Source: Parapedobacter sp042666505 (GTDB lineage: Bacteria > Bacteroidota > Bacteroidia > Sphingobacteriales > Sphingobacteriaceae). Taken from it: a stretch of 64,000 nt of DNA. The position numbers and the translations under genes were made by a program. The notes under the pieces were generated by a model that was given only the letters and a program-made list of their open reading frames with translations, was not told where the DNA came from and made no database searches. Positions 16,044 through 24,651 of the stretch are shown here, in pieces (the first letter of the stretch is position 1; each line of letters begins with the position of its first letter). The stretch spans positions 62,001 through 126,000 of the forward strand of contig NZ_JBHTDN010000001.1 in NCBI RefSeq assembly GCF_042666505.1, in the 5' to 3' direction.

Positions 16044-16898
16044 ATGATTGCATTAACAGGCGCAAGTGGGCACCTGGGGCAGTTGACCCTTACCCACCTT
16101 TTGAAAAAAGTACCGGCAAGCCAATTGGCGGCGATTGTGCGGAACCCGGCCAAACTGGAAACGGACCGGCATGTAGGTATAACCATCCGCATGGCGGACT
16201 ACGATGACCGGGATGCGTTGGTGGAAGCACTGGACGGCGTGGAGACGCTGCTCCAGATTTCTACCTCTGCCTCCGGGCCCCTGGCATCCCGGCAGGAGCT
16301 GAACGTGGTTGCGGCCGCGGCGATGGCAGGTGTCCGGAAAATTGTGTACACCAGCACGCTCGTACCGGGGCCGGAGGCTATCTTTTGGGCGGGCCAAACC
16401 TGCGCGGCGACCGAGGAGGCGATCAAGGATCGGGGGCTTGCCTACACGTTCTTCCGGAACAGCATGTACTTCGAAACCATACCGCTGTTCATCGGAACCG
16501 CGGTGCAGGACGGACAGATCTATTATCCGGGGGGCGACGGAAAGGTTAGCTTTGTGAGCCGGGAGGACATCGCGGAGGCGCTCGCTGGGGTGCTGACTGA
16601 ATCGGGCCGGCATGAAAGCGCAGTATACCGGATTACCGGAGCGGAGGCGCTCTCGTTTGCGGATCTGGCCACGCGCCTTAACGCCGGGAAAGGACTGGAT
16701 GCGGCGTACCACGACATCCCCGAAGCGGACTTTGCCGCGGAGCTCGCAAAAGCGGGATTGCCACAAGACGACATCGGATTCACGCTCAGCATGGCGGCCA
16801 GCATCCGGGCCGGAGAATTTGCCGCGGTGGACGATCAGCTCGAGAAGTTATTGGGAAGAAAACGCAAAGCGGTCGGCGATTATATCCAGGAACTGTAA
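16044..16898 (+). CDS. NmrA-like SDR, NAD(P)H:quinone oxidoreductase type
   Basis: 284 residues, atypical short-chain dehydrogenase with NAD(P)-binding motif LTGASGHLGQ at the start, typical of the QOR2/YtfG group that reduces quinones. The active-site Tyr-Lys pair is not evident, as usual in NmrA-like proteins. VSREDIAEALAGVLTES matches the late conserved helix of the family. A -7-like box TAGTTTTG (16017-16024) precedes it. It converges with mdaB, another quinone reductase-type gene, 17 bases away. Confidence 0.86.
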   Translation: MIALTGASGHLGQLTLTHLLKKVPASQLAAIVRNPAKLETDRHVGITIRMADYDDRDALVEALDGVETLLQISTSASGPLASRQELNVVAAAAMAGVRKIVYTSTLVPGPEAIFWAGQTCAATEEAIKDRGLAYTFFRNSMYFETIPLFIGTAVQDGQIYYPGGDGKVSFVSREDIAEALAGVLTESGRHESAVYRITGAEALSFADLATRLNAGKGLDAAYHDIPEADFAAELAKAGLPQDDIGFTLSMAASIRAGEFAAVDDQLEKLLGRKRKAVGDYIQEL

Positions 16899-16915
16899 GG
16901 CGACTGGCTATCCGA

Positions 16916-17545
16916 TCAACAAGCCTGGGGATGGGGCAATTGTTGTTCGGATGCCAGCACTTCTTGCAAATGATGGATGTACTCCCGATGGTAGTTGGCT
17001 ATCCGCTCGTCGGTGGCATTTTTCTCCAGATCGTGGAAATGAAACCCGTTGAGTCGCTCCATTCCGACAAACTGATTCATTTTATGGAAGCCGAACAAGA
17101 CGCCTGCGTCCACGGTATGCTGGTCAAAGAACTCTCCGGGTAGGGTGAAAGCCGTATCCGGGGCGTTCCATGAGGAGGTAACCATGTATTTTTTCCCATG
17201 CATCAACCCTCCGGTTCCGTAATTGATCGCCGGATTGAGACGGCTTCGTCCATCACTGGCGTACATCCCGTTTAAGTGTCCTGCGGTAAATACCTCATCG
17301 ATGTATTTTTTCAGCCGGTTTGGTACCTGAAACCACCAGATGGGCGTGTGATAGATCAGCAGGTCGGCCCACTTAAAGTTTTCTACTTCAGCCAGCGCAT
17401 CGAAGTTGTCGTTGATATCGGTGACCCGCACGTCAAAATCATTCTTCAGCAAGGTTTCCTTGGTCCATTGGGTAAGGGTTTGGTTAAATAATCCCCCCGA
17501 ATGCGCAAAAGTCTGACCGCCGTTTATGATAAATGCTGTTTTCAT
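16916..17545 (-). CDS. mdaB: NAD(P)H-dependent quinone reductase, MdaB-like flavoprotein
   Basis: 209 residues of the flavodoxin-2 fold: AFIINGGQTFAHSGGLFNQ forms the FMN phosphate loop, YHTPIWWFQVPNRLKKYIDE is the conserved MdaB core and VTSSWNAPDTAF a further flavin loop. MdaB transfers two electrons to quinones to avoid semiquinones and protect against oxidative stress. It is divergent from the LysR gene at 17644; the 98-base shared region probably carries the LysR-binding site. Confidence 0.88.
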   Translation of the reverse strand: MKTAFIINGGQTFAHSGGLFNQTLTQWTKETLLKNDFDVRVTDINDNFDALAEVENFKWADLLIYHTPIWWFQVPNRLKKYIDEVFTAGHLNGMYASDGRSRLNPAINYGTGGLMHGKKYMVTSSWNAPDTAFTLPGEFFDQHTVDAGVLFGFHKMNQFVGMERLNGFHFHDLEKNATDERIANYHREYIHHLQEVLASEQQLPHPQAC

Positions 17546-17616
17546 TTTCTATTTATTTAATTATTGATGCCGCAAATTTCCATCATTTCAATTCATTATT
17601 AAAATAAATTAAATTG

Positions 17617-17624
17617 TATATTTG
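17617..17624 (+). promoter_or_regulatory. -7 box TATATTTG for the LysR gene
   Basis: Perfect TAnnTTTG 19 bases before the ATG at 17644, in the AT-rich mdaB/LysR divergent region. A weaker minus-strand box (GAAATTTG, 17581-17574) faces mdaB. Confidence 0.5.
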
Positions 17625-17643
17625 TATAATAATAATTATAGAT

Positions 17644-18603
17644 ATGCGATGGAATCTGGAATGGCTTCGTACGTTTAAGTCGATTTATGAAACCGGTACG
17701 TTATCTGCGGCGGCGCAGGAACTGTTTATTTCGCAACCGGGCGTAAGCCTGCACTTGAATTCGCTGGAAGCTTTCACGGGTTATAAGCTGTTTGACCGTT
17801 CGGCGCGAAAAATGGTGCCGACCGAAAAGGGAAAAATCCTGTACAACTATGTATTGGATCCCCTGAAAAAAATGGAGGCAGCCGAGCAGCATTTCCACAA
17901 GCGTGCGCAGGATGAGCGGCCAACTATTAGTGTGGGCATGTGCTTTGAAACCTTTCAATATACACTGGAAGAGCACATAGCGAGTCTTCCGTTTAACCTG
18001 ATCATCCAATTCGGTGAATATCCGAAAATGCAGCACGATTTGGATAATGGTCTTTTGGATCTGATTATCACCCCGCAGAAAGGCAATCAGCAAAACTTAC
18101 AGTATCGGCCGTTTTCCAAAGAACGGATTGTTTTGATTGCGGGAAGGAAAACCGATGTGTCTGAAGTGGAGAGTTTATTGGCTGCCGAAAAAATCAAGGA
18201 TGTTGCCGCGTTGCTGAAGCAGCAGCTTTGGTACAGTACGGCCGCCGATATGGAACACCTGAAAAACTTTTGGTTGAAACATTTCGGCGAACATCCGGAT
18301 TTTAGCCCCAATTACATCGTCCCTAACATCAGTTCCATTATCCGCTGCCTGAGCAACGGAGCGGGTTTTTCGGTGGTTCCTGATTTTCTATGTTCGGAAG
18401 CAATTGCATCCGGGAAAATTAGCCTGGTATGGGAGGGAAACGTCCCCTTGGAGAATACGCTGTTCTTCGGAACACGAAAGAAAACCATGTATCGGGAAGA
18501 GATTAGCCAGCTGGAGCACCTGTTAAAAGATAAATGGGAACGATCAGAAAACAACGAACTCGGGCGGGCGCAGACCTCTATTGAAAGTTCAATTGCCACG
18601 TGA
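17644..18603 (+). CDS. LysR family transcriptional regulator
   Basis: 319 residues starting MRWNLEWLRTFKSIYETG. The N-terminal winged helix is typical (TLSAAAQELFISQPGVSLHL then GYKLFDRSARKMVPTEKG). The effector domain is divergent, with Cys residues (VGMCFETFQYTLEE, FLCSEAIAS). Divergent placement next to mdaB suggests control of that quinone reductase. The stop lies 26 bases inside the convergent VOC gene, so the two 3' ends overlap. Confidence 0.9.
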   Translation: MRWNLEWLRTFKSIYETGTLSAAAQELFISQPGVSLHLNSLEAFTGYKLFDRSARKMVPTEKGKILYNYVLDPLKKMEAAEQHFHKRAQDERPTISVGMCFETFQYTLEEHIASLPFNLIIQFGEYPKMQHDLDNGLLDLIITPQKGNQQNLQYRPFSKERIVLIAGRKTDVSEVESLLAAEKIKDVAALLKQQLWYSTAADMEHLKNFWLKHFGEHPDFSPNYIVPNISSIIRCLSNGAGFSVVPDFLCSEAIASGKISLVWEGNVPLENTLFFGTRKKTMYREEISQLEHLLKDKWERSENNELGRAQTSIESSIAT

Positions 18604-18976
18604 CACCAAATCGGTCTCCGACCCAACCGAATTTTGTGCTGAAGCCGTAGTTGTCCAATGGCATATAAACGATTCCATCTTCGGAGAGTTTATCGAACAG
18701 TTTGTTGAGTTCTTCCTCGGTGCGGCACTCGACGTACATTGAAATCGCTGGTGAGAAGGTCCACGCGTGTTTCACGTAGCTATCGCTGCAAATGAATTGT
18801 TTTCCGTTTAGTTCGAACGTAGCCATCATGACGGAGCCTTCTTTGGCGGGCCCGCCTTTCCCGTGGCGTCGGATGTCGATAATCCGGGAGTTGTCAAATA
18901 ATCCGATGTAGAAATTCATGGCCTCTTCGGCATTGTTTTCCTGAAATGTCAGGAAGGTCGTAATTTGCTTTTCCAT
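18578..18976 (-). CDS. PhnB-like VOC family protein
   Basis: 132 residues of the PhnB/3-demethylubiquinone-methyltransferase-like VOC group: ITTFLTFQENNAEEAMNFYI, FELNGKQFICSD, and SPAISMYVECRTEEELNKLF. Metal-binding residues of true glyoxalases are not obvious; function unknown. Last gene of the ArsR-SRPBCC unit (11 bases after the preceding gene). Its 3' end overlaps the convergent LysR gene by 26 bases. Confidence 0.86.
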   Translation of the reverse strand: MEKQITTFLTFQENNAEEAMNFYIGLFDNSRIIDIRRHGKGGPAKEGSVMMATFELNGKQFICSDSYVKHAWTFSPAISMYVECRTEEELNKLFDKLSEDGIVYMPLDNYGFSTKFGWVGDRFGVTWQLNFQ

Positions 18977-18987
18977 GTCGAGTTTTG

Positions 18988-19461
18988 TTAGTGATGCGCC
19001 GATCCGGTATCGGGAAATTTGTCTCGGACCAGGTTAAGTTCGATGCCGAATTCCAGCCACGCTTTCAGTCCGTCCAGTACCGTGGTGAATCCGCCGGTGT
19101 TGTCCTTGATGGCTTCGATCAGTGCATCACCGGTTTGGTCGAAGCCATAATTTTTGATTACTACGTAGGTGGTGTCAGGAGTTAGGGCAGTAAACTCAAA
19201 ATCGACCGTGGTCACGGGGGTATTGTCCCATTCGATGGTGATTCGTTGATTGGGCACAATTTCCTTTACCTGCACCTCACTGGAAACGCCGTACATTTCC
19301 CATTCCCAGGTGGCGGTTTTTCCTGCCTCCAGTTTTCCGCTTGATTTGGTGAACCAGAATTTGGTGGTAACAGCGGGGTCAATGAATGCCTCGAAAACCG
19401 TTTCCACGGGCTTTCTGATCATCATCTGGCATTCCACGGTTGCTAATTTGGGTGCTTCCAT
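18988..19461 (-). CDS. SRPBCC/AHSA1 family protein
   Basis: 157 residues, one START-like domain of the AHSA1 (Aha1-like) type with MIRKPVETVFEAFIDPAVTT and TKFWFTKSSGKLEAG, ending in a long helix (GGFTTVLDGLKAWLEFGIEL). Such proteins bind hydrophobic ligands; partners unknown. Middle gene of an operon headed by ArsR. Confidence 0.87.
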   Translation of the reverse strand: MEAPKLATVECQMMIRKPVETVFEAFIDPAVTTKFWFTKSSGKLEAGKTATWEWEMYGVSSEVQVKEIVPNQRITIEWDNTPVTTVDFEFTALTPDTTYVVIKNYGFDQTGDALIEAIKDNTGGFTTVLDGLKAWLEFGIELNLVRDKFPDTGSAHH

Positions 19462-19505
19462 ATGTTATGTTTTAATGGTTAACAATTTGCGGCCTGCGTC
19501 CGCAT

Positions 19506-20456
19506 TTATTTTTGAGGGGTCGCCAAAAATTCCGGCAGCATCTTCCCGATGATCTCGCTCCAGCCGCCGTTGAAGCTTTTCCATGCAAAGTCGGGAGTGT
19601 CCTGCGGGAAGGTTTCCAGCCCGTGGTGGGTTAGTGTCAGCTTCGTCTGCGTTCCCGTTTCGGCGAGCTCGAACGTCACCAGCGAGTAGCCGCGATGGCC
19701 TTCGTATTGCCAGCTGTATTGCAGTTTCTGCCGGGGAATGACCTCGGTGACGGTGCACAGGTGGAGGTATTGTTCGCCTTTGTGGCCCTGACCGGGAAAC
19801 GTAAAGTGGAAGCCAACTTCGGGTTTGAAATCATCCAGATCAAAATACCATTGTTTCAGCTGCTCTTTATTGGTAATGGCCTGCCACACCCGCTCAACGG
19901 GCGCGTCGACGGTTTTTTCGACCACAACGGGTGGATGTTTAACGAGATTCGGATACGTCCCATATACGGCCGCCGCGTAATGAATCGGCGTCTGCAGCGG
20001 GCCGGCCGCGTCATCTTCCGCGCCGAAGGCATACGTTTCTTCGCTGCCGTCAAGCCGCTCGGCTAACAGGTCGAGGAGGTCGTGGAACCCTGCCGGTGCA
20101 TTTACGGCGTAATCCGCCGTCAGCTTGCTGTACGTGAAAGTTAACCGCGTGCTGTGCTCGGCCAACGCAGTCAACTCCCAGACAGCGAGTTCACCTTCCC
20201 AGGTCCACACAAAGCGATTGGGCGGCTCAATGGCAATCACCTCGCCATACGATTTGGTTTTGTCGGTATCCCGGAACTGGAAGGTAATGGTGCCCCCCGG
20301 CCGAAAATCCAGTTCGATGTCAGTAAACCAGAATTTCAGTTCTTCCGGGTTGGTGATGGCGTCCCAGACCTTTGCGATGGGGTGGTTGAGTACCCGTTCA
20401 AAAACGACTTTATAGCCGTCTTCTTCCTTAGCTATTTTTCCTAACGGATTCTTCAT
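19506..20456 (-). CDS. Double SRPBCC/AHSA1 domain protein
   Basis: 316 residues with two AHSA1 domains in tandem: domain 1 about 10-145 (RVLNHPIAKVWDAITNPEEL, KFWFTDIELDFRPGG) and domain 2 about 175-310 (KTVDAPVERVWQAITNKEQL, QWYFDLDDFKPEVG). The 5' end overlaps the ArsR gene by 29 bases, so translation is likely coupled. ArsR-SRPBCC pairs are common in bacteria and usually respond to unknown organic ligands. Confidence 0.88.
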   Translation of the reverse strand: MKNPLGKIAKEEDGYKVVFERVLNHPIAKVWDAITNPEELKFWFTDIELDFRPGGTITFQFRDTDKTKSYGEVIAIEPPNRFVWTWEGELAVWELTALAEHSTRLTFTYSKLTADYAVNAPAGFHDLLDLLAERLDGSEETYAFGAEDDAAGPLQTPIHYAAAVYGTYPNLVKHPPVVVEKTVDAPVERVWQAITNKEQLKQWYFDLDDFKPEVGFHFTFPGQGHKGEQYLHLCTVTEVIPRQKLQYSWQYEGHRGYSLVTFELAETGTQTKLTLTHHGLETFPQDTPDFAWKSFNGGWSEIIGKMLPEFLATPQK

Positions 20457-20805
20457 GATCTACGGTTTTATCGTTTGATATCTTGTTATTGTCGTCAAGA
20501 TGGTTCAGGTAGCTTTCCAGCGCATCCAGTTTTTGCGTCCAGAACTGCTTGTATTGCGCCACCCACTCATTCACCTCGCGGAGTTTTTCCAGCTTGGCTT
20601 CGCAGATGCGTTCACGGCCCTGTTGCTTCATGGACAATAAACCGCATTCGGCGAGTATCTTCAGATGCAAAGAAATGGCTTGGCGGCTGACATCGAATCG
20701 GTCGGCGATGGTATTGACATTGGTCGGCTGCTTGGCGATCATCCCCAGGATGGCCCTCCGCGTCGGATCCGCTATGGCTTGGAAAACATCTCTTCGAGCC
20801 TCCAT
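20428..20805 (-). CDS. ArsR family transcriptional repressor of the SRPBCC operon
   Basis: 125 residues starting MEARRDVFQAIADPTRRAIL, the canonical ArsR/SmtB entry, with recognition region IADRFDVSRQAISLHLKIL. No Cys metal site is seen, so it is not a classical metal sensor. The start at 20805 is chosen because a longer frame (to 20856) would run through two operator copies and the promoter. Those operators (20811-20852) make autorepression very likely. Confidence 0.88.
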   Translation of the reverse strand: MEARRDVFQAIADPTRRAILGMIAKQPTNVNTIADRFDVSRQAISLHLKILAECGLLSMKQQGRERICEAKLEKLREVNEWVAQYKQFWTQKLDALESYLNHLDDNNKISNDKTVDHEESVRKNS

Positions 20806-20810
20806 GATTC

Positions 20811-20856
20811 GCAAGTATTTGCTTGCAAATATACATGCAAGTATTTGCTTGCGCAA
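20811..20856 (-). promoter_or_regulatory. ArsR promoter with two identical 16-bp operators
   Basis: GCAAGTATTTGCTTGC occurs exactly twice, at 20811-20826 and 20837-20852, 26 bases apart. Each is an inverted repeat, GCAAG-N6-CTTGC. On the minus strand the promoter is textbook: TTG at 20856-20854, a 20-base spacer, TATATTTG at 20833-20826. One operator covers the spacer and the other covers the transcription start, an arrangement that would block polymerase. The ArsR gene starts six bases further on. Confidence 0.8.
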
Positions 20857-21128
20857 GTTTTTTCTGGGAAAATTTTGGTCGACAGCCGAACCCGCCGAGA
20901 CGACTCAAATGCATGACGGTCGTTTCGGCAGAAATGAGCGACTCCACTCACGGAACGGCGGCAGATTGGCATGGGCCGCCAATAGCGTTCGATGTAAGGC
21001 GTCAACAGGACGTGCGTCTTATGTTCTGTGTAGATCATTCCCAAGGGTAAAGAGCTGGTTGAAAATTATTTTCATTTGCGGTATGGAATATCCCGGGCAG
21101 GTGCATCCGTGGAGTAAACATCTGAATT

Positions 21129-22724
21129 ATGAACCGTAAAAGCACTTTATGTATCGTTGCGGCTGTACTATTTTTTGTTGAGATACATGCGCAGGATATT
21201 ATCCGATCAGGAAAGATTGGAACGTTTGACGGGACACCCATCAAAAATCTGGACGAGGTTAATGCCTGGGTGTTCAAGCCGGCTGGATACAACACGGTAG
21301 AGAACCCGAGGTTGCCTGACTCATTGAGCAACTTTGGCATGCTTTCGCGTGAGGAACGCGCGGAAATGCACAAAAAGCGTGTCCATTTTAATCCGTATTT
21401 GATCTTTGGCGGCCCCGTTGAGCTGAGGAAAGGGGATATTTTTGTAGGATATTCATCGTCATGGATCCGGTTAAGTGCCTATTACCAGCATAATCAGGAT
21501 AACAGTTCGGTTGAGGAATATCGGACGCGGGTGAATCAAAACATACTCGGCAAGAATCTGATTGACTACAGCCCGGATTTTGAACTCCTGGAGAATGTGG
21601 GGAACCCGTTCAAAACGGTCATCAACGCAGATACGGTTTTCATTTACGATACGAAATGGAAATACAAGTTTAAGGATACGGTTGATAACTACGGTTGTCT
21701 GGTTGTGCACCTGGTTAAGTTTGATCTTGGGTATGTAAGTCTCCGGTATTATTATCCATTGGATAAGCGGGAAGCGGCGCTTTCCGAAATCAGTAATACC
21801 TGGGGCATTGTCCGCTTCAAACCCGATCGGGAATTTACGCACCCGAATCACGAGAACTGGACCCCGCGCCGGGAAGAGCCCGATTTGTATCTGGGTAAGT
21901 TCTCCTTCCTGAACGATCCGGAACAGGTGAAAAGAGAAAATGACCAATATGAGCAGCGGAAACTGAAGGGACAGGCAAATTCATTGGCAATGGAAGGTTT
22001 GCGCCTGGCACGGGCAAAGGATATCAATCAAGCAAAGGAAAAATTGATGGAAGCCTTGACGATTGACACAAACAATGCGATTGCGTATCGGCATTTGTTA
22101 CTGATATCCTTGGACGAGGACAACCGGAATGACTCGTGGAAGATCTGGAACAGGTTGCTTGAGAAAGATCCAAAAAACATCGAAACCTGGTTTTTAAAAG
22201 GTCTGTTGCAGAAGCGGTATAACGAATTGGACAGCGCTGCAACAACCTTTGAAAGGATAGTCGGGGAAAAAGATTCCCTGCATTTCAGAAGCTTTATCGA
22301 ATTGGCGCTCGTCTACGCGCAGAAAGGAGAGCGCGATGCGGCAGACGTAAATTTCAATCGGGCAATAACCGTCTTTACGACCGAGGGAGAAAAATCATTA
22401 CGGAGGGAAAGCCATCGTATGTTCAATATCAATGATCTATTTATGACCCGGTTGGCTTATGCCAGGTTTTTGATGGCAAATTCCGAATTTGAGAAAAGCA
22501 AAGCGTTGTTTGAGCAGACCCTGAAGGACGAGGCGACGTCCATTGAGGCAGGAATGAAGGGCGAAAGACAGCGTATTTACGGAAAGCTTACTCCGGCCAG
22601 CTTAGGGGAGTTGAATTTTATGCTTGCCATGTCTTATGCCGGGCTACATGATGAGGTCAATACCCGGTTGTATCTGGAAAAGGCAAAGAGTTTCGGCAAG
22701 GTGTTGCCAGAACCGCAAAGGTGA
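21129..22724 (+). CDS. Exported TPR-repeat protein of unknown function
   Basis: 531 residues. A signal peptide (MNRKSTLCIVAAVLFFVEIHAQ) is followed by ~250 residues I do not recognise, which look like a beta-rich domain with a conserved-looking FIYDTKWKYKFKD segment. From about residue 275 there are at least four TPR-like helix pairs (ANSLAMEGLRLARAKDINQA, NNAIAYRHLLLISLD, WFLKGLLQKRYNELDSAA, FIELALVYAQKGERDAADVN). Probably periplasmic and scaffold-like. It precedes the MbnP/MbnH locus in the same direction, but a strong promoter between them argues against strict co-transcription. Confidence 0.72.
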   Translation: MNRKSTLCIVAAVLFFVEIHAQDIIRSGKIGTFDGTPIKNLDEVNAWVFKPAGYNTVENPRLPDSLSNFGMLSREERAEMHKKRVHFNPYLIFGGPVELRKGDIFVGYSSSWIRLSAYYQHNQDNSSVEEYRTRVNQNILGKNLIDYSPDFELLENVGNPFKTVINADTVFIYDTKWKYKFKDTVDNYGCLVVHLVKFDLGYVSLRYYYPLDKREAALSEISNTWGIVRFKPDREFTHPNHENWTPRREEPDLYLGKFSFLNDPEQVKRENDQYEQRKLKGQANSLAMEGLRLARAKDINQAKEKLMEALTIDTNNAIAYRHLLLISLDEDNRNDSWKIWNRLLEKDPKNIETWFLKGLLQKRYNELDSAATTFERIVGEKDSLHFRSFIELALVYAQKGERDAADVNFNRAITVFTTEGEKSLRRESHRMFNINDLFMTRLAYARFLMANSEFEKSKALFEQTLKDEATSIEAGMKGERQRIYGKLTPASLGELNFMLAMSYAGLHDEVNTRLYLEKAKSFGKVLPEPQR

Positions 22725-22735
22725 CGCCGGTAGGG

Positions 22736-22765
22736 TTGCGCGAATTCAAAAAATCATTACATTTG
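22736..22765 (+). promoter_or_regulatory. Promoter of the putative copper locus
   Basis: TTG at 22736-22738, a 19-base spacer and perfect -7 box TACATTTG at 22758-22765. The ATG at 22772 is only six bases beyond the -7 box, so the leader would be about four bases or absent. The -33 element overlaps the region just after the stop of the TPR gene. Confidence 0.65.
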
Positions 22766-22771
22766 CTTGCG

Positions 22772-23143
22772 ATGAGTAAACCGTTTGCATTGCTATTAGC
22801 CCTTGCCACGCTTTTGCAGAGCCTTTCGGCCCTGTGGGTGACAGTGGGTTTCTACGTGAACCGGGATTTCATCGCCAAGAATCAATGTGAAAACCGCTTT
22901 ATTCCGAACAGTCCGTGCCAAGGCCAGTGTGTGCTGATGAAAAAACTGAAAGAACAGCAGGAAAAGGAACAGCAGCAGCCGGATATTAAACTAAAGGAAG
23001 TCGTGTTGTTTTCTCAGGCAACGGAACATGCAAGTTCGGAGGCATTGCCTGGTGTTGAGTCGATTGTTCAGTACGGCCCACACGGTGATCCACACTACCT
23101 GTTCCAGATGGATCACGCCATTTTTCATCCGCCCATTTCCTGA
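22772..23143 (+). CDS. Small membrane-anchored CxGQC-motif protein, copy 1
   Basis: 123 residues beginning MSKPFALLLALATLLQSLSA, a signal anchor or signal peptide. The exposed part carries CENRFIPNSPCQGQCVLMKK, then an Glu/Gln-rich helix, then a His-containing tail (GPHGDPHYLFQMDHAIFHPP). Copy 2 (23260-23658) has the same order CEN...C-x-GQCVLMKKL. The Cys and His/Met residues suggest metal handling in the periplasm (inference). The start at 22772 is fixed by the promoter; an upstream start would precede the -7 box. Confidence 0.75.
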   Translation: MSKPFALLLALATLLQSLSALWVTVGFYVNRDFIAKNQCENRFIPNSPCQGQCVLMKKLKEQQEKEQQQPDIKLKEVVLFSQATEHASSEALPGVESIVQYGPHGDPHYLFQMDHAIFHPPIS

Positions 23144-23259
23144 CAGCAAACGCTGGCCGACCGGCCGGCGACACAGCAGTAGCTTTGCCGTAGACTTTCC
23201 GGGCGACGTGGTCGCCGGATTTGTGGTATCCAAAATTGCTTAAATAGCGGCTTAGAAGC

Positions 23260-23658
23260 TTGAAGAAAACGCTTTCTATTTTACTCCTGTTTTCACTGGT
23301 GTTCCAATGCTTGGGCTGCCTGGGCGTGTTCGCGTGGTACGGCGCGAACAAACAGCGCATCGTGAACGAGCTGTGCGAGAACCGCAATCGGCCGGAATTG
23401 CATTGCAATGGGCAATGCGTGCTAATGAAAAAGCTGAAGGTGCTGGAAGACGACGAAACAAACGGTACAGGCGATGACCATGCGAATCCTAACACGGAGA
23501 CGGTGGTTTTTCTGCTGCCTGAACCCTTCGTTATCCGCATGCCGGCTGCGTGCGATTCCGCAGCCCCGATTTCTCCGGAGGTATGTTACCACTACCTCTA
23601 CGCAACGGATAATTTCCATCCCCCAAACCTAACCGTCCTTACTCACATCACGAAATAG
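23260..23658 (+). CDS. Small membrane-anchored CxGQC-motif protein, copy 2
   Basis: 132 residues with a TTG start (MKKTLSILLLFSLVFQCLGC). The motif CENRNRPELHCNGQCVLMKK matches copy 1, and the tail again contains Cys, His and Met residues (PAACDSAAPISPEVCYHY). It is a diverged tandem duplicate. Proteins with this Cys arrangement sit next to MbnP and diheme peroxidase genes in other Bacteroidota to my memory. No enzymatic motif seen; a metal-binding or assembly role is an inference. Confidence 0.72.
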   Translation: MKKTLSILLLFSLVFQCLGCLGVFAWYGANKQRIVNELCENRNRPELHCNGQCVLMKKLKVLEDDETNGTGDDHANPNTETVVFLLPEPFVIRMPAACDSAAPISPEVCYHYLYATDNFHPPNLTVLTHITK

Positions 23659-23777
23659 CCCTGTTGCCAAGGAGCAGGGAGGAAATTGGTTGGCCTCTGG
23701 AGGGTGCCGCAAGCGCGGATCACCCAAGGAGGCGCTCAACCCGTATGCGTAGTTTTTGAACCCAAACAATTCGAAAA

Positions 23778-24650
23778 ATGAAAACGAACAGAAAAGGACG
23801 TATGATCATAAAATCAGCAATGCTTATCATTGCTGCGTTGATAGCTGCAGCTTGCGGCAAAGATTCCCCCCTGCCGGATGCGGGAAAGAAGGGGGCTTTC
23901 TCCATTGAATTTGATAATATCGTGGGCGAGGAAACCCTGAGTTTCCACCCTCGGGAATATGCCAATGCGAAAGGCGAAAAGTTCAGCATCAAGCTGCTGC
24001 AATATTTCGTCAGCAACATCAAGCTTTACAAGGCAGATGGCAGCGAATATGCGGTACCTCAGGAGGACAGTTATTTTCTCGTTAATGGCGGAGACCGCGC
24101 TACGCGGTTTACCCAGGTAGAAGCCCCGGAGGGCGATTACACGAAGGTGTCCTTTATCCTTGGCGTAGATGCCGAGCGCAGTAAAATGCCGGTCGAAGCG
24201 CGAAAGGGTGTGCTTTCCTTTAATCCGGACCAGGGTCACGAAGGGGGTGGCATGTACTGGGGATGGAACAGCGGCTACATTTTTTTTAAGTTTGAGGGGC
24301 ATTGCAACCTGGTTTCGGACGATCAGCAGGGTGACCCGACAGGCAACAAGCAGTTCAAGTACCACATCGGCGGTTTTGGCGGCTACAGCGCGCCCACCAT
24401 TAACAACATCAAGGTAATCACGGTGGATCTAGCTCCGGGTGGTATGGCCAAGGTACGTGCGGGATTGCGTAGCAACGTGCACCTGCTCGTAGACGTCATG
24501 CAGGTGTTCAACGGGCCCCATACGTTCAGTATCCCGGAACATCCCAACGTGATGTTCAGCGAATACAGCGTCCACATCGCCAACAATTTCCCTTCAATGT
24601 TTAGTCATGACCATACGGAAAACTTCGTCAGGAGCGAGGATGAACTTTAA
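23778..24650 (+). CDS. MbnP family copper-binding lipoprotein
   Basis: 290 residues. Lipobox ALIAAAC. The mature part matches the MbnP family: FSIEFDNIVGEETLSF, KFSIKLLQYFVSNIKLYKAD, the signature GMYWGWNSGYIFFKFEGH, the His-rich FKYHIGGFGGYSAPT, and a C-terminal FSHDHTENF. Characterised MbnP carries a Trp oxidised to kynurenine by its MbnH partner and binds copper in the periplasm. The next gene is the MbnH-type diheme enzyme, with start overlapping this stop, so the pair is translationally coupled. Confidence 0.85.
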   Translation: MKTNRKGRMIIKSAMLIIAALIAAACGKDSPLPDAGKKGAFSIEFDNIVGEETLSFHPREYANAKGEKFSIKLLQYFVSNIKLYKADGSEYAVPQEDSYFLVNGGDRATRFTQVEAPEGDYTKVSFILGVDAERSKMPVEARKGVLSFNPDQGHEGGGMYWGWNSGYIFFKFEGHCNLVSDDQQGDPTGNKQFKYHIGGFGGYSAPTINNIKVITVDLAPGGMAKVRAGLRSNVHLLVDVMQVFNGPHTFSIPEHPNVMFSEYSVHIANNFPSMFSHDHTENFVRSEDEL

Positions 24651-24651
24651 T

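Noticed and set aside
20806..20856. Longer ArsR start at 20856
   Set aside because: It would place both operator copies and the -7 box inside the coding region; the family start is MEARRDVF at 20805.
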